DNA of 46,371 bases, from positions 1-46,371 of the forward strand of contig UQYM01000019.1 of assembly GCA_900545315.1 (NCBI GenBank), read 5' to 3'. Below, one piece after another: positions 9,205-18,446 of this stretch (the stretch's first letter is position 1; each line of letters begins with the position of its first letter). The notes below the pieces were generated by a model. That model made no database searches, was not told where the DNA came from, and saw only the letters and a program-made list of their open reading frames with translations. The position numbers and the translations under genes are program-made. This stretch comes from an uncultured Alistipes sp. GTDB taxonomy: Bacteria; Bacteroidota; Bacteroidia; Bacteroidales; Rikenellaceae.

Positions 9205-9842
9205 TATGCCTTTTTTATTCTTCGTAAGATCACCTCGACATTCTCTTTGCGTCGTTGCGCAAAAAACTGCTCTCTTCCCCCCTCTGCAGCATACCCCAAT
9301 ACAGGTTCAATAATCGGATAGGCTATGAAAGGGAAAATATTGAGCGATATGATATCCAGAATCAACATGCGCACATCCAATGTCTCCAACTCTCCTCGCG
9401 CGGCTGCAGCATCCAGATCCCGCTGTAGATCGACAATTAATCGGTTCGCCATAAATGAAAGCCTTGTCTGCATCGCAGCGTAACGTTCCGGATGCGAAAA
9501 GACCTCATTGACAATAAAGCGAGGCAGATCAGGGTTATCCGCTATAAAATCAAAATGCTGCTCAACTCCTCCACGAATACGCTCCTCAAGAGGCAAACCT
9601 GGCTGACCAAAAGCCGACAATACCGACTCGCCCATCATGCGCATCTTATCATCCAGAATGCGTTCAAACAGATGCTCCTTCGTCCGAAAATAGTAGTGCA
9701 ACATGGCATGCGTCACCCCAGCAGCTTCCGCTATCGAAACCGTTCTTGCCCCGGCGAATCCTTTGGTCAAAAACTCCCGTTCAGCCGCCTCCAAAATAGC
9801 TTTCTCTTTGCTAACCTTCGCATTATCTGACAATTCAACCAT
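9204..9842 (-). CDS. TetR-family repressor of the export operon
   Basis: 212 residues from ATG at 9842; an in-frame TTG at 9851 would add three residues. An N-terminal TetR helix-turn-helix is clear (AILEAAEREFLTKGFAGARTV, then VTHAMLHYYFRTKEHLFERIL). The C-terminal ligand domain is rich in hydrophobic and aromatic residues. It is the first gene of the seven-gene exporter operon and lies directly behind a palindrome that overlaps the expected transcription start, so autoregulation with release by an exported compound is likely. E. coli CecR next to ybhGFSR is a comparable arrangement. The ligand cannot be predicted. Confidence 0.9.
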   Translation of the reverse strand: MVELSDNAKVSKEKAILEAAEREFLTKGFAGARTVSIAEAAGVTHAMLHYYFRTKEHLFERILDDKMRMMGESVLSAFGQPGLPLEERIRGGVEQHFDFIADNPDLPRFIVNEVFSHPERYAAMQTRLSFMANRLIVDLQRDLDAAAARGELETLDVRMLILDIISLNIFPFIAYPIIEPVLGYAAEGGREQFFAQRRKENVEVILRRIKKA

Positions 9843-9857
9843 TATTAACAATTTTAT

Positions 9858-9906
9858 TTAACAAATTTGTTAATACAAATATAGTGTTTACTTTTATTAA
9901 TGCAAA
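9858..9906 (-). promoter_or_regulatory. Promoter with 16-bp palindromic operator for the tetR-export operon
   Basis: Minus-strand elements: -33 TTTG (9906-9903), 19-bp spacer, -7 TATATTTG (9883-9876). Directly downstream lies the perfect palindrome TTAACAAATTTGTTAA (9858-9873), covering the expected start of transcription. A related half-site (AATTGTTAAT) follows near 9844-9853. This is the expected layout for TetR autorepression. Confidence 0.72.
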
Positions 9907-10349
9907 CAGAAATTTGATTCTCAGAGATTTTTTAGCATTACCGGCTTCAGCCGTCACACCCCACCAACCTGGAAATCACAAAAACACGATAAAAAACACT
10001 ATCCATAATTTCATCAGTGTCAACCACTAGCGATAGTCAGAAGATACAACACACATAGAGGAAATTCTTCGATTGACCGGTTGAACCAGTATGGACACGC
10101 ACAACCAATTGCGCTAAATTCACCGACGCAACACCGAATATGATGTGTTGGTGTTAAAGTAATTTGCATTAAGCACGACCTCTGCCGCCGGTATGACCGT
10201 GAACAGTGCAGACCTTGAATCATTTTTAGATGTACACCGATGGCCAGACAAAAATGTTCACCTAAAACTGTTCATTCTAACAACATTTTTCTAACTTTGA
10301 GAAAATGCTACCCAATCAATTATCAAAAATTATCAACTTAATTACCTAA
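9907..10349. other. Intergenic region with a possible promoter for the phosphoesterase gene
   Basis: About 440 bp between divergent genes. TAACTTTG (10292-10299) fits the -7 consensus and lies 50 bp before the phosphoesterase ATG, but no good -33 element is visible. TGTTCA occurs twice nearby (about 10255 and 10269). Short open frames here (for example on the minus strand at 10020-10223) have no protein-like features. Nothing else was recognised. Confidence 0.35.
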
Positions 10350-12689
10350 ATGATTATGAAAAAGGTTCTTTTAATCTGTGCCTCACTATTAACGGCACTG
10401 GTCAGCTGCTCCTCTTCAGACGACAACAAGCCGTCTCCATCCGGGAGCGAAACATCTATTAGTGTTTTGGCCCAACTGCCAGACATCACGACCAAAGTCA
10501 GTTTTGAACCAAATGGACAAGCCAATGAGAGTGTAATTGCAGGTTGGCAAGCCTCCGATGCGATCAACGTCTACGCAATCAATGGCGGCTCCTCAGCCAA
10601 AGGGTCACTGATCTTTGAAAAATATCCTAACGAATCGGACAAACACCAAGCTACCTTTACGGGCCAACTCTCAGCTTCCGTCTCTTCAGGAGCCACGCTA
10701 TACTCATTTGTCAAAAGTACCGCTCTGAGCGAATCAGGGACCTCAATCACCTTCAATTTGAGCAGCCAGGACGGTAGCGCGAACGGTCTGTACAAATGCG
10801 CCATTCTTTATGGGCAGGGCACCTATACCGAAGGGGCTGCAACCAATATCACATACAATTACAAATCGGCAACCGCCAAATTCGCCGTAACGCTCCCCTC
10901 CTCTGTAACCGGTAGCATCAAAAAAATCTCGCTGATCGGCGAGGGGCTCTACAGCAGCGTCACGTTGAACGCAACGACCGGCGAGCTGGAAAACAGTACT
11001 GAAGGGGGCATTGAGATTACCCCTACTTCACCCATACAGATCGCCAACGGGACTGCAGCTATCTACGCAACCCTATACCCCAATACATTAACCGGAGTAA
11101 AAGCCATGATCACCATGAGCGATGATGAGCTGTATGAAGCTGAGATTGGCGACCTCACCGTCCAAACCGGCCTGAACGTCACGGAAATCGCAGCAACCGC
11201 TATCACCCATATCGGCAAAAATGTCGATCTGTACGGCTTCATCCGGGACGAAAACGGCAACCCGATTGCTGATGTTGTGGTGAGTGACGGCTACACCTGC
11301 ACAACCACCGGAGCCAACGGTCTGTATGCCATGAAACGTAACTCAAGTGCCAAATTTGTATTCTTCTCCGCACCGGCCGACTGTGAAATCCCGACCAATT
11401 CGGCAACCGACAACTCGGCTCGCTTCTACGAACCGCTCACTAAGAGTTACCGTTATGACTTTGCCTTGACCAAGTTGCCTGGCGGACCCGAAATCAACCA
11501 CACAATGATCGTTTTGGGTGACCCGCAAATTTTGGCAGGCCGTGGTGTACCGGGTGTTTCGGGCAGCACGTTGACCTACTCGTTCAACCGATTCAAAAAC
11601 GAGACCATGGTCGACCTGAATAAAACGATCAGCTCGATCAGTGGTCCTGTTTATGGACTCTGCATGGGCGATGAGATCGACGCTCCCTCTAACAATCTGC
11701 AGCTGCAAGTACGCGAAACGATCGGATCAACTCCGATGAAGGTATTCTCAGTGATCGGCAACCACGATAAAACTGGAACAAGCTGGGGATTCAGTGCCTC
11801 CGACATGGCCGAATGGGAAAATGTCTGGGGACCGCGTTACTACTCATTCAACCGAGGTAATGTACACTATATTTCATTGGACGATGTGGCCAACGACCTA
11901 AGTTCGGTATCTTTCTCTGACGAGCAGGTCAAATGGTTGAAACAGGACCTCAGCTACGTTCCTAAAGACAAGATGATCGTGATCAGCTACCACATTCCTT
12001 TGGCCTATTCAGATTTGTCGAGTTACCAGGCTATTCTCTCTCAGTTGAGCGGATACCAGAAGGTGGTACTCTTCAGCGGACACACACACTTTGCTGATTA
12101 TGCCGATTTCACCAATCCGGTTCAAGCACACGAATACATTCATGCAGCATCTTGCGGCTCGCTGTGGTCCTCATACATCAATCTGGACACCACTCCGAAC
12201 GGCTACTATGTCTACTCTGTTGAAGGCACTGACTTTGGGAAAGAGACCTACTTCAAAGCCACTGCTTACGACCGCTCCAAACAAATTAGCCTGTTCAGAG
12301 CTGACGATGATTTTAAAGGCTATTCCTATGCCAAAGATCTCGGTCTGCCCACCGGCAAAAACATCATCATCGCCAACGTCTATAATGCGAACACGTCGTG
12401 GAAAGTATATGCATACGAAGGAGCATCGACCGAAGGTGTTGAACTGACCAAAGGCAAACAGATCATTCGCGACGCTTATGCGACCGGATACCATTGCGGT
12501 GTACAAGGTCAAAGCGGCTTCTGGGGCCCAAGCAATTCATACATTCGGATCAACCACCTCTACTACTACCAACCGACCGATCCCGAAGCTGAAATTACAA
12601 TCAAGGCCGTGGATCCTTATGGTAACGAGTATGTAGCCAGCTCTTCTGAGATCATTCCAAGCAATGACTGGAGCTTTGCACAACAATAA
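10350..12689 (+). CDS. Surface-type lipoprotein with calcineurin-like phosphoesterase domain
   Basis: 779 residues. The N-terminus is a lipoprotein signal with Cys20 (LVSC), followed by SSSDDN, which resembles the acidic surface-export signal of Bacteroidetes lipoproteins. Residues about 30-290 look like a fimbrillin-type beta-sandwich region (VIAGWQASDAINVYA). A carboxypeptidase-regulatory-like or MetallophosN segment follows at about 293-380 (DLYGFIRDENGNPIADVVVSD). The metallophosphoesterase core has GDPQ, GDEID, GNHD, SYHIP and GHTHFAD, that is, the metal-ligand set of the family. The last 150 residues resemble the calcineurin C-terminal domain of Bacteroidetes proteins. It probably hydrolyses a phosphodiester or monoester outside the cell; the substrate is unknown. 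It is a single-gene unit ending at a strong terminator. Confidence 0.85.
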   Translation: MIMKKVLLICASLLTALVSCSSSDDNKPSPSGSETSISVLAQLPDITTKVSFEPNGQANESVIAGWQASDAINVYAINGGSSAKGSLIFEKYPNESDKHQATFTGQLSASVSSGATLYSFVKSTALSESGTSITFNLSSQDGSANGLYKCAILYGQGTYTEGAATNITYNYKSATAKFAVTLPSSVTGSIKKISLIGEGLYSSVTLNATTGELENSTEGGIEITPTSPIQIANGTAAIYATLYPNTLTGVKAMITMSDDELYEAEIGDLTVQTGLNVTEIAATAITHIGKNVDLYGFIRDENGNPIADVVVSDGYTCTTTGANGLYAMKRNSSAKFVFFSAPADCEIPTNSATDNSARFYEPLTKSYRYDFALTKLPGGPEINHTMIVLGDPQILAGRGVPGVSGSTLTYSFNRFKNETMVDLNKTISSISGPVYGLCMGDEIDAPSNNLQLQVRETIGSTPMKVFSVIGNHDKTGTSWGFSASDMAEWENVWGPRYYSFNRGNVHYISLDDVANDLSSVSFSDEQVKWLKQDLSYVPKDKMIVISYHIPLAYSDLSSYQAILSQLSGYQKVVLFSGHTHFADYADFTNPVQAHEYIHAASCGSLWSSYINLDTTPNGYYVYSVEGTDFGKETYFKATAYDRSKQISLFRADDDFKGYSYAKDLGLPTGKNIIIANVYNANTSWKVYAYEGASTEGVELTKGKQIIRDAYATGYHCGVQGQSGFWGPSNSYIRINHLYYYQPTDPEAEITIKAVDPYGNEYVASSSEIIPSNDWSFAQQ

Positions 12690-12915
12690 TGCATTCGGGC
12701 AATTGTGATTTAGGGCCGAATCGAAGAGGACACCATCCAAGAGTTGTACATTTAAGATCGTTACAACTAACTGAAGAATTCCCTGACACGATTGCTTTCC
12801 GTGCACAATATACAGTGAACACAAACACGGCGAAGTGGAAGTGAGGGGCGTAATCAAAACGGATACTTTCTTCTCCCAATTCCAAGAGATAAAGATCGTC
12901 TAACAATATTCTACC

Positions 12916-12956
12916 AGCGAGAAGGGTGAGCTAATAGCTCACCCTTCTCGCTTTTA
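12916..12956 (+). terminator. Intrinsic terminator after the phosphoesterase gene
   Basis: A perfect 17-bp stem (12916-12932 with 12936-12952), loop AAT, followed by a short T run. It lies 226 bp after the phosphoesterase stop. The 12690-12915 stretch between is untranslated or unassigned sequence. Confidence 0.85.
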
Positions 12957-13473
12957 CCACATTACGCATATCAAACCGTACGCTCAAACTCAGCAGCCAC
13001 AATAAGCCAAATCAGATCCCAATCATGATATTTTTTTATTGATCAACATGCTGATACGCGCTCCACAAATCCATATACAGATGTTTCCACCTTCTTGTTG
13101 TTCCAATTATGGGATAGCCAATTCCGAAACATCAGCATACATATGCCCAACAATCGGCAGAGACATAGTTAAGAGCTCAAACTGAGAAAAAAATCGATCT
13201 GGATCTGAAATAACACAGACCTTCCCAATCAGATCCAGGACACACTCGTTTGGACAAAATAGGCCTTTTTCACGATAACCTAACAGGTAACAAGCATCAA
13301 AAAGTCTCCCCTAATACTGGTAAATAAACACTTCTCAAAAGGTGCGATTACATCAACCCATGGAGAGAAAAGAAAAGGCAACTACTTTACCCTGTCTTTA
13401 TGCCGCCTACATTGCTCAAAGACCTCTATACTGCTGACATAAGCTGATTAACTGCCGGAAAGAGGCACCGCGA
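12957..13473. other. Gene-free interval
   Basis: About 520 bp between the terminator and the end of the minus-strand transporter gene. I see no convincing reading frame, RNA gene, strong hairpin or promoter here. Confidence 0.5.
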
Positions 13474-15156
13474 CTAAGCCAAAAACAGGATAAACAGTTG
13501 CGCCGTCAACACACGCAAAAACATGGTCAATGGATAGACCGTCGCATAACCCACCGAAGGGATATCACTGTCAGAGAGATCGTTCGAATAAGCCAATGCT
13601 GGAGGATCAGTCGTTGCACCAGCCATGACACCAATCAGGGTAAGATAATCCACTTTAAACCAGATACGGCCGATAATCCCCACAATCAACAGAGGGAGGA
13701 CGGTCACAATGGCGCCATAACCGATCCAGGCATAACCGCCGCCATAAATAATCGTATCGACAAATTCCGCACCCGCACCAAGTCCTACACAAGCCAGAAA
13801 CAGAGCGATTCCCACTTCACGCAACATCAGATTAGCACTCATTGTCGTATAAGTCACCAGCTTAAATTTGGGACCGAAACGGCTAATCAAAATAGAGACA
13901 ATCAGCGGTCCACCTGCCAATCCCAACTTAACCGGTTGCGGGATACCGGGGAAAGTAAACGGCAGGCTTCCCAAAATTACACCGAGTACAATTCCGATAA
14001 AGATCGGGATCAAATTGGGCACATTCAAACGTTTCATCGAATTTCCGAGCACCTTTTCTACATTGGCAATCGACACTTCGGTTCCCACAACCGTCACCCG
14101 GTCTCCCATCTGCAAACGCAAAGAGGGATGCGCAATCAGGTCGACTCCGGCACGATTCACCCGTGTAATGCTGACCCCAAAACCTCCATGCAGTTTGAGT
14201 TGAGCCAAAGACTTTCCGTTCAATTCGGGCTTCGTAATCAAAATACGACGAGAGATAAGCCGTTTATCAAGCTGTTCCCATTCAACCTCCACCTCACGAC
14301 CGATAAAAGCTGTGACAGCCTCAATATCACGTGGCGTAGAGACCACCAAAATCTGATCTCCCACATGAAGTACAGAATCATCATCGGCGATTTCAATCGT
14401 ACCATCGACCCTTCTCACCCGCGAAATCACAAAATCCCGATTCACCAAATTCTGAACTTCACGAATGCTCTTCCCTTCGACCGCGGGATTTCCGACACAC
14501 AACGAATGGGGCTGAGCCGCAGAATCATGCTGAACATCCATCGTATCGAGGGCTTTCTGCTCCTCTTTGGCTAAGTTAACCCGGAACATTTTCCGCAACA
14601 CGATCATGGTAACGATGATACCGATCACACCAAGCGGATAGGCTACCGCATATCCCAGTGCAATGTCAGGAGAATCGATCCCAGTCATATCACTATATGC
14701 TTGCTGCGCAGCACCCAGACCAGGGGTATTGGTCACGGCGCCGGATAGGATACCCACCATAGTGGTAACGGGCAGCCCTGTGATGAGGTAAATTACATAA
14801 GTCGTCAAAACCCCAATAGAGACAATCATCACTGCCAAAAGATTGAGACGAACGCCCCCCCTTTTGAAAGAGGAGAAGAAACCGGGTCCCACCTGCAGAC
14901 CAATCGAATAGACAAAAAGGATCAAACCGAACTCCTTCATAAAATGGAGCAGATGGTCATCAAGACGCATCCCGAAATGGCTAAAGATGATTCCCACGAA
15001 CAGAATCCAGGTAACGCCTAACGAAATACCGGCCACCTTGATTTTACCCAACATGATACCCAGTGCAATCACCAGTGCAAGGATCAGCACCGAATGGGCG
15101 ACACCTCCACCCCAAAAGGCGTCATTACCAAAAAAGAGACTCTTTAGCCACTCCAT
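13474..15156 (-). CDS. AspT/YidE-family transporter with two TrkA-C domains
   Basis: 560 residues. The layout is an N-terminal block of about five membrane helices (15-185), two cytoplasmic TrkA_C/RCK_C ligand-binding domains (about 205-375, with repeated GDQILVV and GDRVTVV motifs), and a C-terminal block of about five helices (385-560). This is the architecture of the AAE transporters (aspartate:alanine exchanger AspT; E. coli YidE and YbjL). It probably exchanges an amino acid or other carboxylate, controlled by the TrkA_C domains; the substrate cannot be read from the sequence. A G7 tract on the coding strand (14855-14861) encodes KRGGVR and is in frame here. The gene has its own promoter. 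Confidence 0.88.
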   Translation of the reverse strand: MEWLKSLFFGNDAFWGGGVAHSVLILALVIALGIMLGKIKVAGISLGVTWILFVGIIFSHFGMRLDDHLLHFMKEFGLILFVYSIGLQVGPGFFSSFKRGGVRLNLLAVMIVSIGVLTTYVIYLITGLPVTTMVGILSGAVTNTPGLGAAQQAYSDMTGIDSPDIALGYAVAYPLGVIGIIVTMIVLRKMFRVNLAKEEQKALDTMDVQHDSAAQPHSLCVGNPAVEGKSIREVQNLVNRDFVISRVRRVDGTIEIADDDSVLHVGDQILVVSTPRDIEAVTAFIGREVEVEWEQLDKRLISRRILITKPELNGKSLAQLKLHGGFGVSITRVNRAGVDLIAHPSLRLQMGDRVTVVGTEVSIANVEKVLGNSMKRLNVPNLIPIFIGIVLGVILGSLPFTFPGIPQPVKLGLAGGPLIVSILISRFGPKFKLVTYTTMSANLMLREVGIALFLACVGLGAGAEFVDTIIYGGGYAWIGYGAIVTVLPLLIVGIIGRIWFKVDYLTLIGVMAGATTDPPALAYSNDLSDSDIPSVGYATVYPLTMFLRVLTAQLFILFLA

Positions 15157-15214
15157 TGTCGTTCGAAAATGATCGTAATTAATTGTAACGATACTGCTAC
15201 AGAATGAAAATTTA

Positions 15215-15245
15215 CAAAATTACAGGGTTTTAATGAAATATACAA
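15215..15245 (-). promoter_or_regulatory. Predicted promoter of the AspT/YidE-type gene
   Basis: Minus-strand TAATTTTG (15222-15215) fits the -7 consensus, with TTG (15245-15243) 20 bp upstream as -33. Between promoter and gene an imperfect palindrome (ATCGT...ACGAT, 15172-15192) may be an operator. Confidence 0.5.
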
Positions 15246-15510
15246 CCTTCATGTCATAACGTCCGTTGGCGTAGCAAATTTCCCCCTATCCCATTTAAGA
15301 CTTTTCAACAAGTCAAGCCTTATGATTTTTCGTTACGGCATTACGTTATTCATTATGTAACCTGCAGCCCAAACCACAAACAATATACACCATACACCTT
15401 TATACGATGGAGACATACCTCACCTGCAACGTAGTGTAAATCGGGTGAAAAACAGGATAAAACACCTGAACTCAGCGCATTAACACTGTCTTGCAAAATT
15501 AGAAACCGAT

Positions 15511-15555
15511 ATAAAAAATATAAGGGGGTGAGACTACAAGCCTCCCCCCTTATAT
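15511..15555 (-). terminator. Intrinsic terminator behind the HAD phosphatase gene
   Basis: On the minus strand an 11-bp stem (ATATAAGGGGG, 15518-15528, with 15545-15555), extended by three pairs after a bulge, is followed by a U-rich tail (15511-15517). It is about 125 bp past the phosphatase stop and should end that transcript. The remainder of the 15246-15680 stretch shows no gene. Confidence 0.7.
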
Positions 15556-15680
15556 CGTTAACAGTAAATGCGACTTTTCCGTGCAGTCAACATTTATATA
15601 ATCTGATGAATTCTATGCCTGTAACACACATAATAAATAAACTCTGAATGGCAGTTACAACCGTATGGCGGTTGAAAGGA

Positions 15681-16556
15681 TTATTGCTGGCTATGAGCTG
15701 CCTTGAGCAGATCGCCAAACTCTTTTAAGGTTCTTGCGGTCAAATCAGGCTGGGGATTGGAGTTGAGAGCGGTCTCCAGTGTCGTCTCGCCGGAAAGAAC
15801 CAGCACCCCAAATGCACCGGCATTCTGTGCTGTGGCAACATCCGTATAGATACGATCACCTGCCATGGCAATTTCATTAGGATTCAACTCGTAGCGAGAG
15901 GCAATCCCCGTCAGCATACCGGGATCGGGTTTACCCAACACAAGATCTGGTTTGCGTCCTGTGGCATGTTCGATGCATTTGCAGATGGAGCCGCAGTCAA
16001 CCAATACTTCGGCTTTATCGGTCGGGCAGACGCGGTCCGGATTGGTCGCTAAATAAGGAATATTTTGTGTAGCCAGCCAAGCCGCGTGGCAGAGACGATC
16101 GTATTGCAGGGTCATATCGAAAGCTACGACCAACATGTCGGGTATATCCCCTTCGGTTGAAGGCGCCGACTCAAATCCTGCTGCCTCGAATTCAGCAATC
16201 ATACTTGGCGTGCCGAGCAAAAACAGACGTTTGGCTTCGGGATGGTGGGTGTGAATATAATCGATCGTCGCCAAAGCGGAGGTATACATCTTCTCGCGAG
16301 GGACATGAATATCCATCTTGTCGAGTTTGTGCAGGTAATCATCGATATTTTTCGATGGATTATTGGTCAGAAACGAATAACCGATACCCATTGAATCAAG
16401 CTCCGCCAAAAATGACTTTGTCCAAGGAAACAGGGTTGAACCCATGTAAATGGTACCGTCCATGTCCAAAGCAACGTGCCGGATGGCAGCGATTCTGCTC
16501 ATCAATTCGTCCTGTTGCAGAGGAGTGTAAAACGCTTTTAAAGTGTCGTTATGCAT
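15681..16556 (-). CDS. HAD-IIA sugar/polyol phosphatase (NagD/AraL-like)
   Basis: 291 residues from ATG at 16556; a GTG at 16595 is open but adds 13 residues with no family match. HAD motif I is ALDMDGTIY, motif II is in SFLTNNPSKN, and motifs III/IV are in LGKPDPGML and AGDRIYTDVATAQNAGAFGVLVLSG. A type IIA cap sits between, as in NagD, AraL and phosphoglycolate/glycerol-phosphate phosphatases. It lies on the same strand behind glpT and the glycerol-1-phosphate dehydrogenase gene. In Bacillus subtilis the related araL and araM genes are also neighbours, so a phosphopolyol such as glycerol phosphate or a breakdown product is a plausible substrate. That substrate is inference. Confidence 0.86.
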   Translation of the reverse strand: MHNDTLKAFYTPLQQDELMSRIAAIRHVALDMDGTIYMGSTLFPWTKSFLAELDSMGIGYSFLTNNPSKNIDDYLHKLDKMDIHVPREKMYTSALATIDYIHTHHPEAKRLFLLGTPSMIAEFEAAGFESAPSTEGDIPDMLVVAFDMTLQYDRLCHAAWLATQNIPYLATNPDRVCPTDKAEVLVDCGSICKCIEHATGRKPDLVLGKPDPGMLTGIASRYELNPNEIAMAGDRIYTDVATAQNAGAFGVLVLSGETTLETALNSNPQPDLTARTLKEFGDLLKAAHSQQ

Positions 16557-16929
16557 GTTTTCTGTCGATTGTTGTGTAGGGCCTTGTGCTACCACACTTG
16601 TATGCGACAGCTTCTCGGACCAAAATGAAACATTTTATTGGTTGTTCGATTCGTTATTAGGTCAAGTTTGATATCGTTCAATGGCTGTCGACCTCGACCT
16701 ATTAGGTCAACCCAAATTTATCGTTGGATGGCTAAATTCGTCACACAACTACTCGCTCCGATCAAAACCAATCGGACAAATCATCTCTCCCTGTTTTATC
16801 TGCTTGTGGTTTGTGTAAGAGAGGTAAAGCTCAACGGACATATCAAGTGTTGTCCCCTCGTCCGTCTTTATTGCCCCGCATATATCTATATCGACTGCGA
16901 GAATCGTACAACAAGGTCAGAACAGCAGG
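16557..16929. repeat. Intergenic region with an 11-bp direct repeat
   Basis: The gap between glpT and the phosphatase holds two copies of TATTAGGTCAA (16655-16665 and 16700-16710), 45 bp apart. They could be protein-binding sites for separate control of the phosphatase gene, since the gap is long for an operon. No convincing -7 box, terminator or gene was seen. Confidence 0.4.
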
Positions 16930-18355
16930 TTATTGTGCATTGAGGCGATCGTATCCATCCATTTTAGCTTTCCACATCAGCGCGAAGGTAAACATACCGA
17001 TCAACGACATGGTAATCATGGTGACGTATGCCCAATTCCAGCCGTAATGCTCAGCCACATATCCTAATCCAAAGCCTGAGATGATGGTGCTGGCATAACC
17101 AAACAGACCTGCCAGTCCGGTAGCGGTTGCTGCGTACTTTTTCGTGGCTTGGTTGGCTGCGGCAATGCCGACCAACGCCTGGGGACCATAGATGAAGAAA
17201 CCGGCCAGGCACAGCAGCATGAAGGTCAACCAAATTGGGGCCCCGTGCGGCAATTCCCAAAAGAGGAAGATAAAGATGGTAGCAGCTCCCAAACTGATGA
17301 CACAGGTTCGGTGAGCCCGTCCTTTCAAATAGCGGTCGGTTACCCAACCCGATACGAGCATTCCGGCGATGCCGGCAATTTCAAACAGTGCAACGAGCCA
17401 GCCGGCCATCTCCAGGGAAATTCCCTTGGATTGTTTGAGCAGGGTCGGTCCCCAATCCAGGATCGAGAAACGTACGACATAGACAAAAAAGTTGGCAATA
17501 GACAAAATCCAAATCGTCGGATTACCAAAGACCATCCGACGCAACATGCGTTTGTCGTGTTTGGTTGTTTTCTTGTCCGATGCCTCTGAGGTGTTCTTTT
17601 GCTCCGTACCGGGCAGTTCAGGCAGGCCGACAGACTGTGGCGTATCACGCAGGGTGATGAACAGTCCGATTGCACCGGCCATAGCGATTGCCGACGGAAT
17701 CCAAAAACACCATTTCCATGCACCCACATGGTTTTCACCGACGCCCATGGTCCCCATGATGTAACCGCAGAGGATTACGACCAGGCCAGCTCCGACCGAA
17801 TGTGACGTGTTCCATATCGACATTTTGGTTGCCAGCTCTTTGGGAGGAATCCAGTGGCTCAACAGTCGTGCGCAGGGGGGGAAAGCCCATACCTTGCAGC
17901 CAACCGTTCAGAACCCACAGGATACCCATGAACAGGATCAGGGTATTGGTAAATTGCGATCCATCCTGTACGCCCGTGATCCAACCTGCGATGTCCTGCC
18001 CGAAACCGAAGGCGAAGTTGGCCAGCGCACAGAGGGCCAGGCCAATTGCCATGAAGAAACGGGCATTGACTCGATCGGCCAATACGCCATTGAAGACACG
18101 TGACACACCGTAGATTACACCATGCAGCGTTAGGAAGATACCCAAGCTTGTTTTTGGGATGCCCAGATCGGTTTCCATTCCGGTCATGGCGAACGAAAAG
18201 TTCTTCCGGACGAAATAGAAGAGGGCGTAACCGACCATTGTTGCAATGAGCGTACGGTTTTGCCAATATATAAAACGTTTCCGCACCTCAGGACTAAGCC
18301 CATGTTTATGAGGTGCGTCGGCCGTTGCGGTCGAAGTTGTCGAGTCGTTGTTCAT
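16930..18355 (-). pseudogene. glpT: Glycerol-3-phosphate:phosphate antiporter GlpT, frameshifted at a C7 tract
   Basis: MFS organophosphate:phosphate antiporter that would import glycerol-3-phosphate across the inner membrane. Starting at ATG 18355 the frame is GlpT-like up to GMGFPP, then leaves the family. The other frame resumes exactly there (CARLLSHWIPPKELATKMSIWN) and runs to the stop at 16930. The break is in a run of seven C on the coding strand (G7 at 17875-17881). Six C would give one 474-residue protein, near the usual GlpT length. Key substrate residues are retained in both parts: the Arg of YFVRKNF, the His of LSHW and the Arg of YVVRF (matching E. coli R45, H165, R269). Conserved sites on both sides argue for a recent change, a phase-variable gene or a sequencing error. 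It lies 91 bp behind the dehydrogenase gene. Confidence 0.88.
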
Positions 18356-18446
18356 CAGTTCAGGTTGAAGAAGAGTTTAGGTTAAAGGAGGTTCGCTCGG
18401 GACCAGCTCGGGCAAGACGTTGCAAACAACAGTAACCGCTTGCGCA

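Noticed and set aside
12537..12906. Minus-strand frames over the end and 3' flank of the phosphoesterase gene
   Set aside because: They overlap coding sequence and show no protein-like motifs or start signals.
13498..14574. 358-codon plus-strand frame opposite the AspT/YidE-type gene
   Set aside because: Shadow composition, and the transporter on the other strand has all its domains.
17859..18266. Third-frame minus-strand frame inside glpT
   Set aside because: It does not resemble GlpT; the true frames are the two that meet at the C7 tract.
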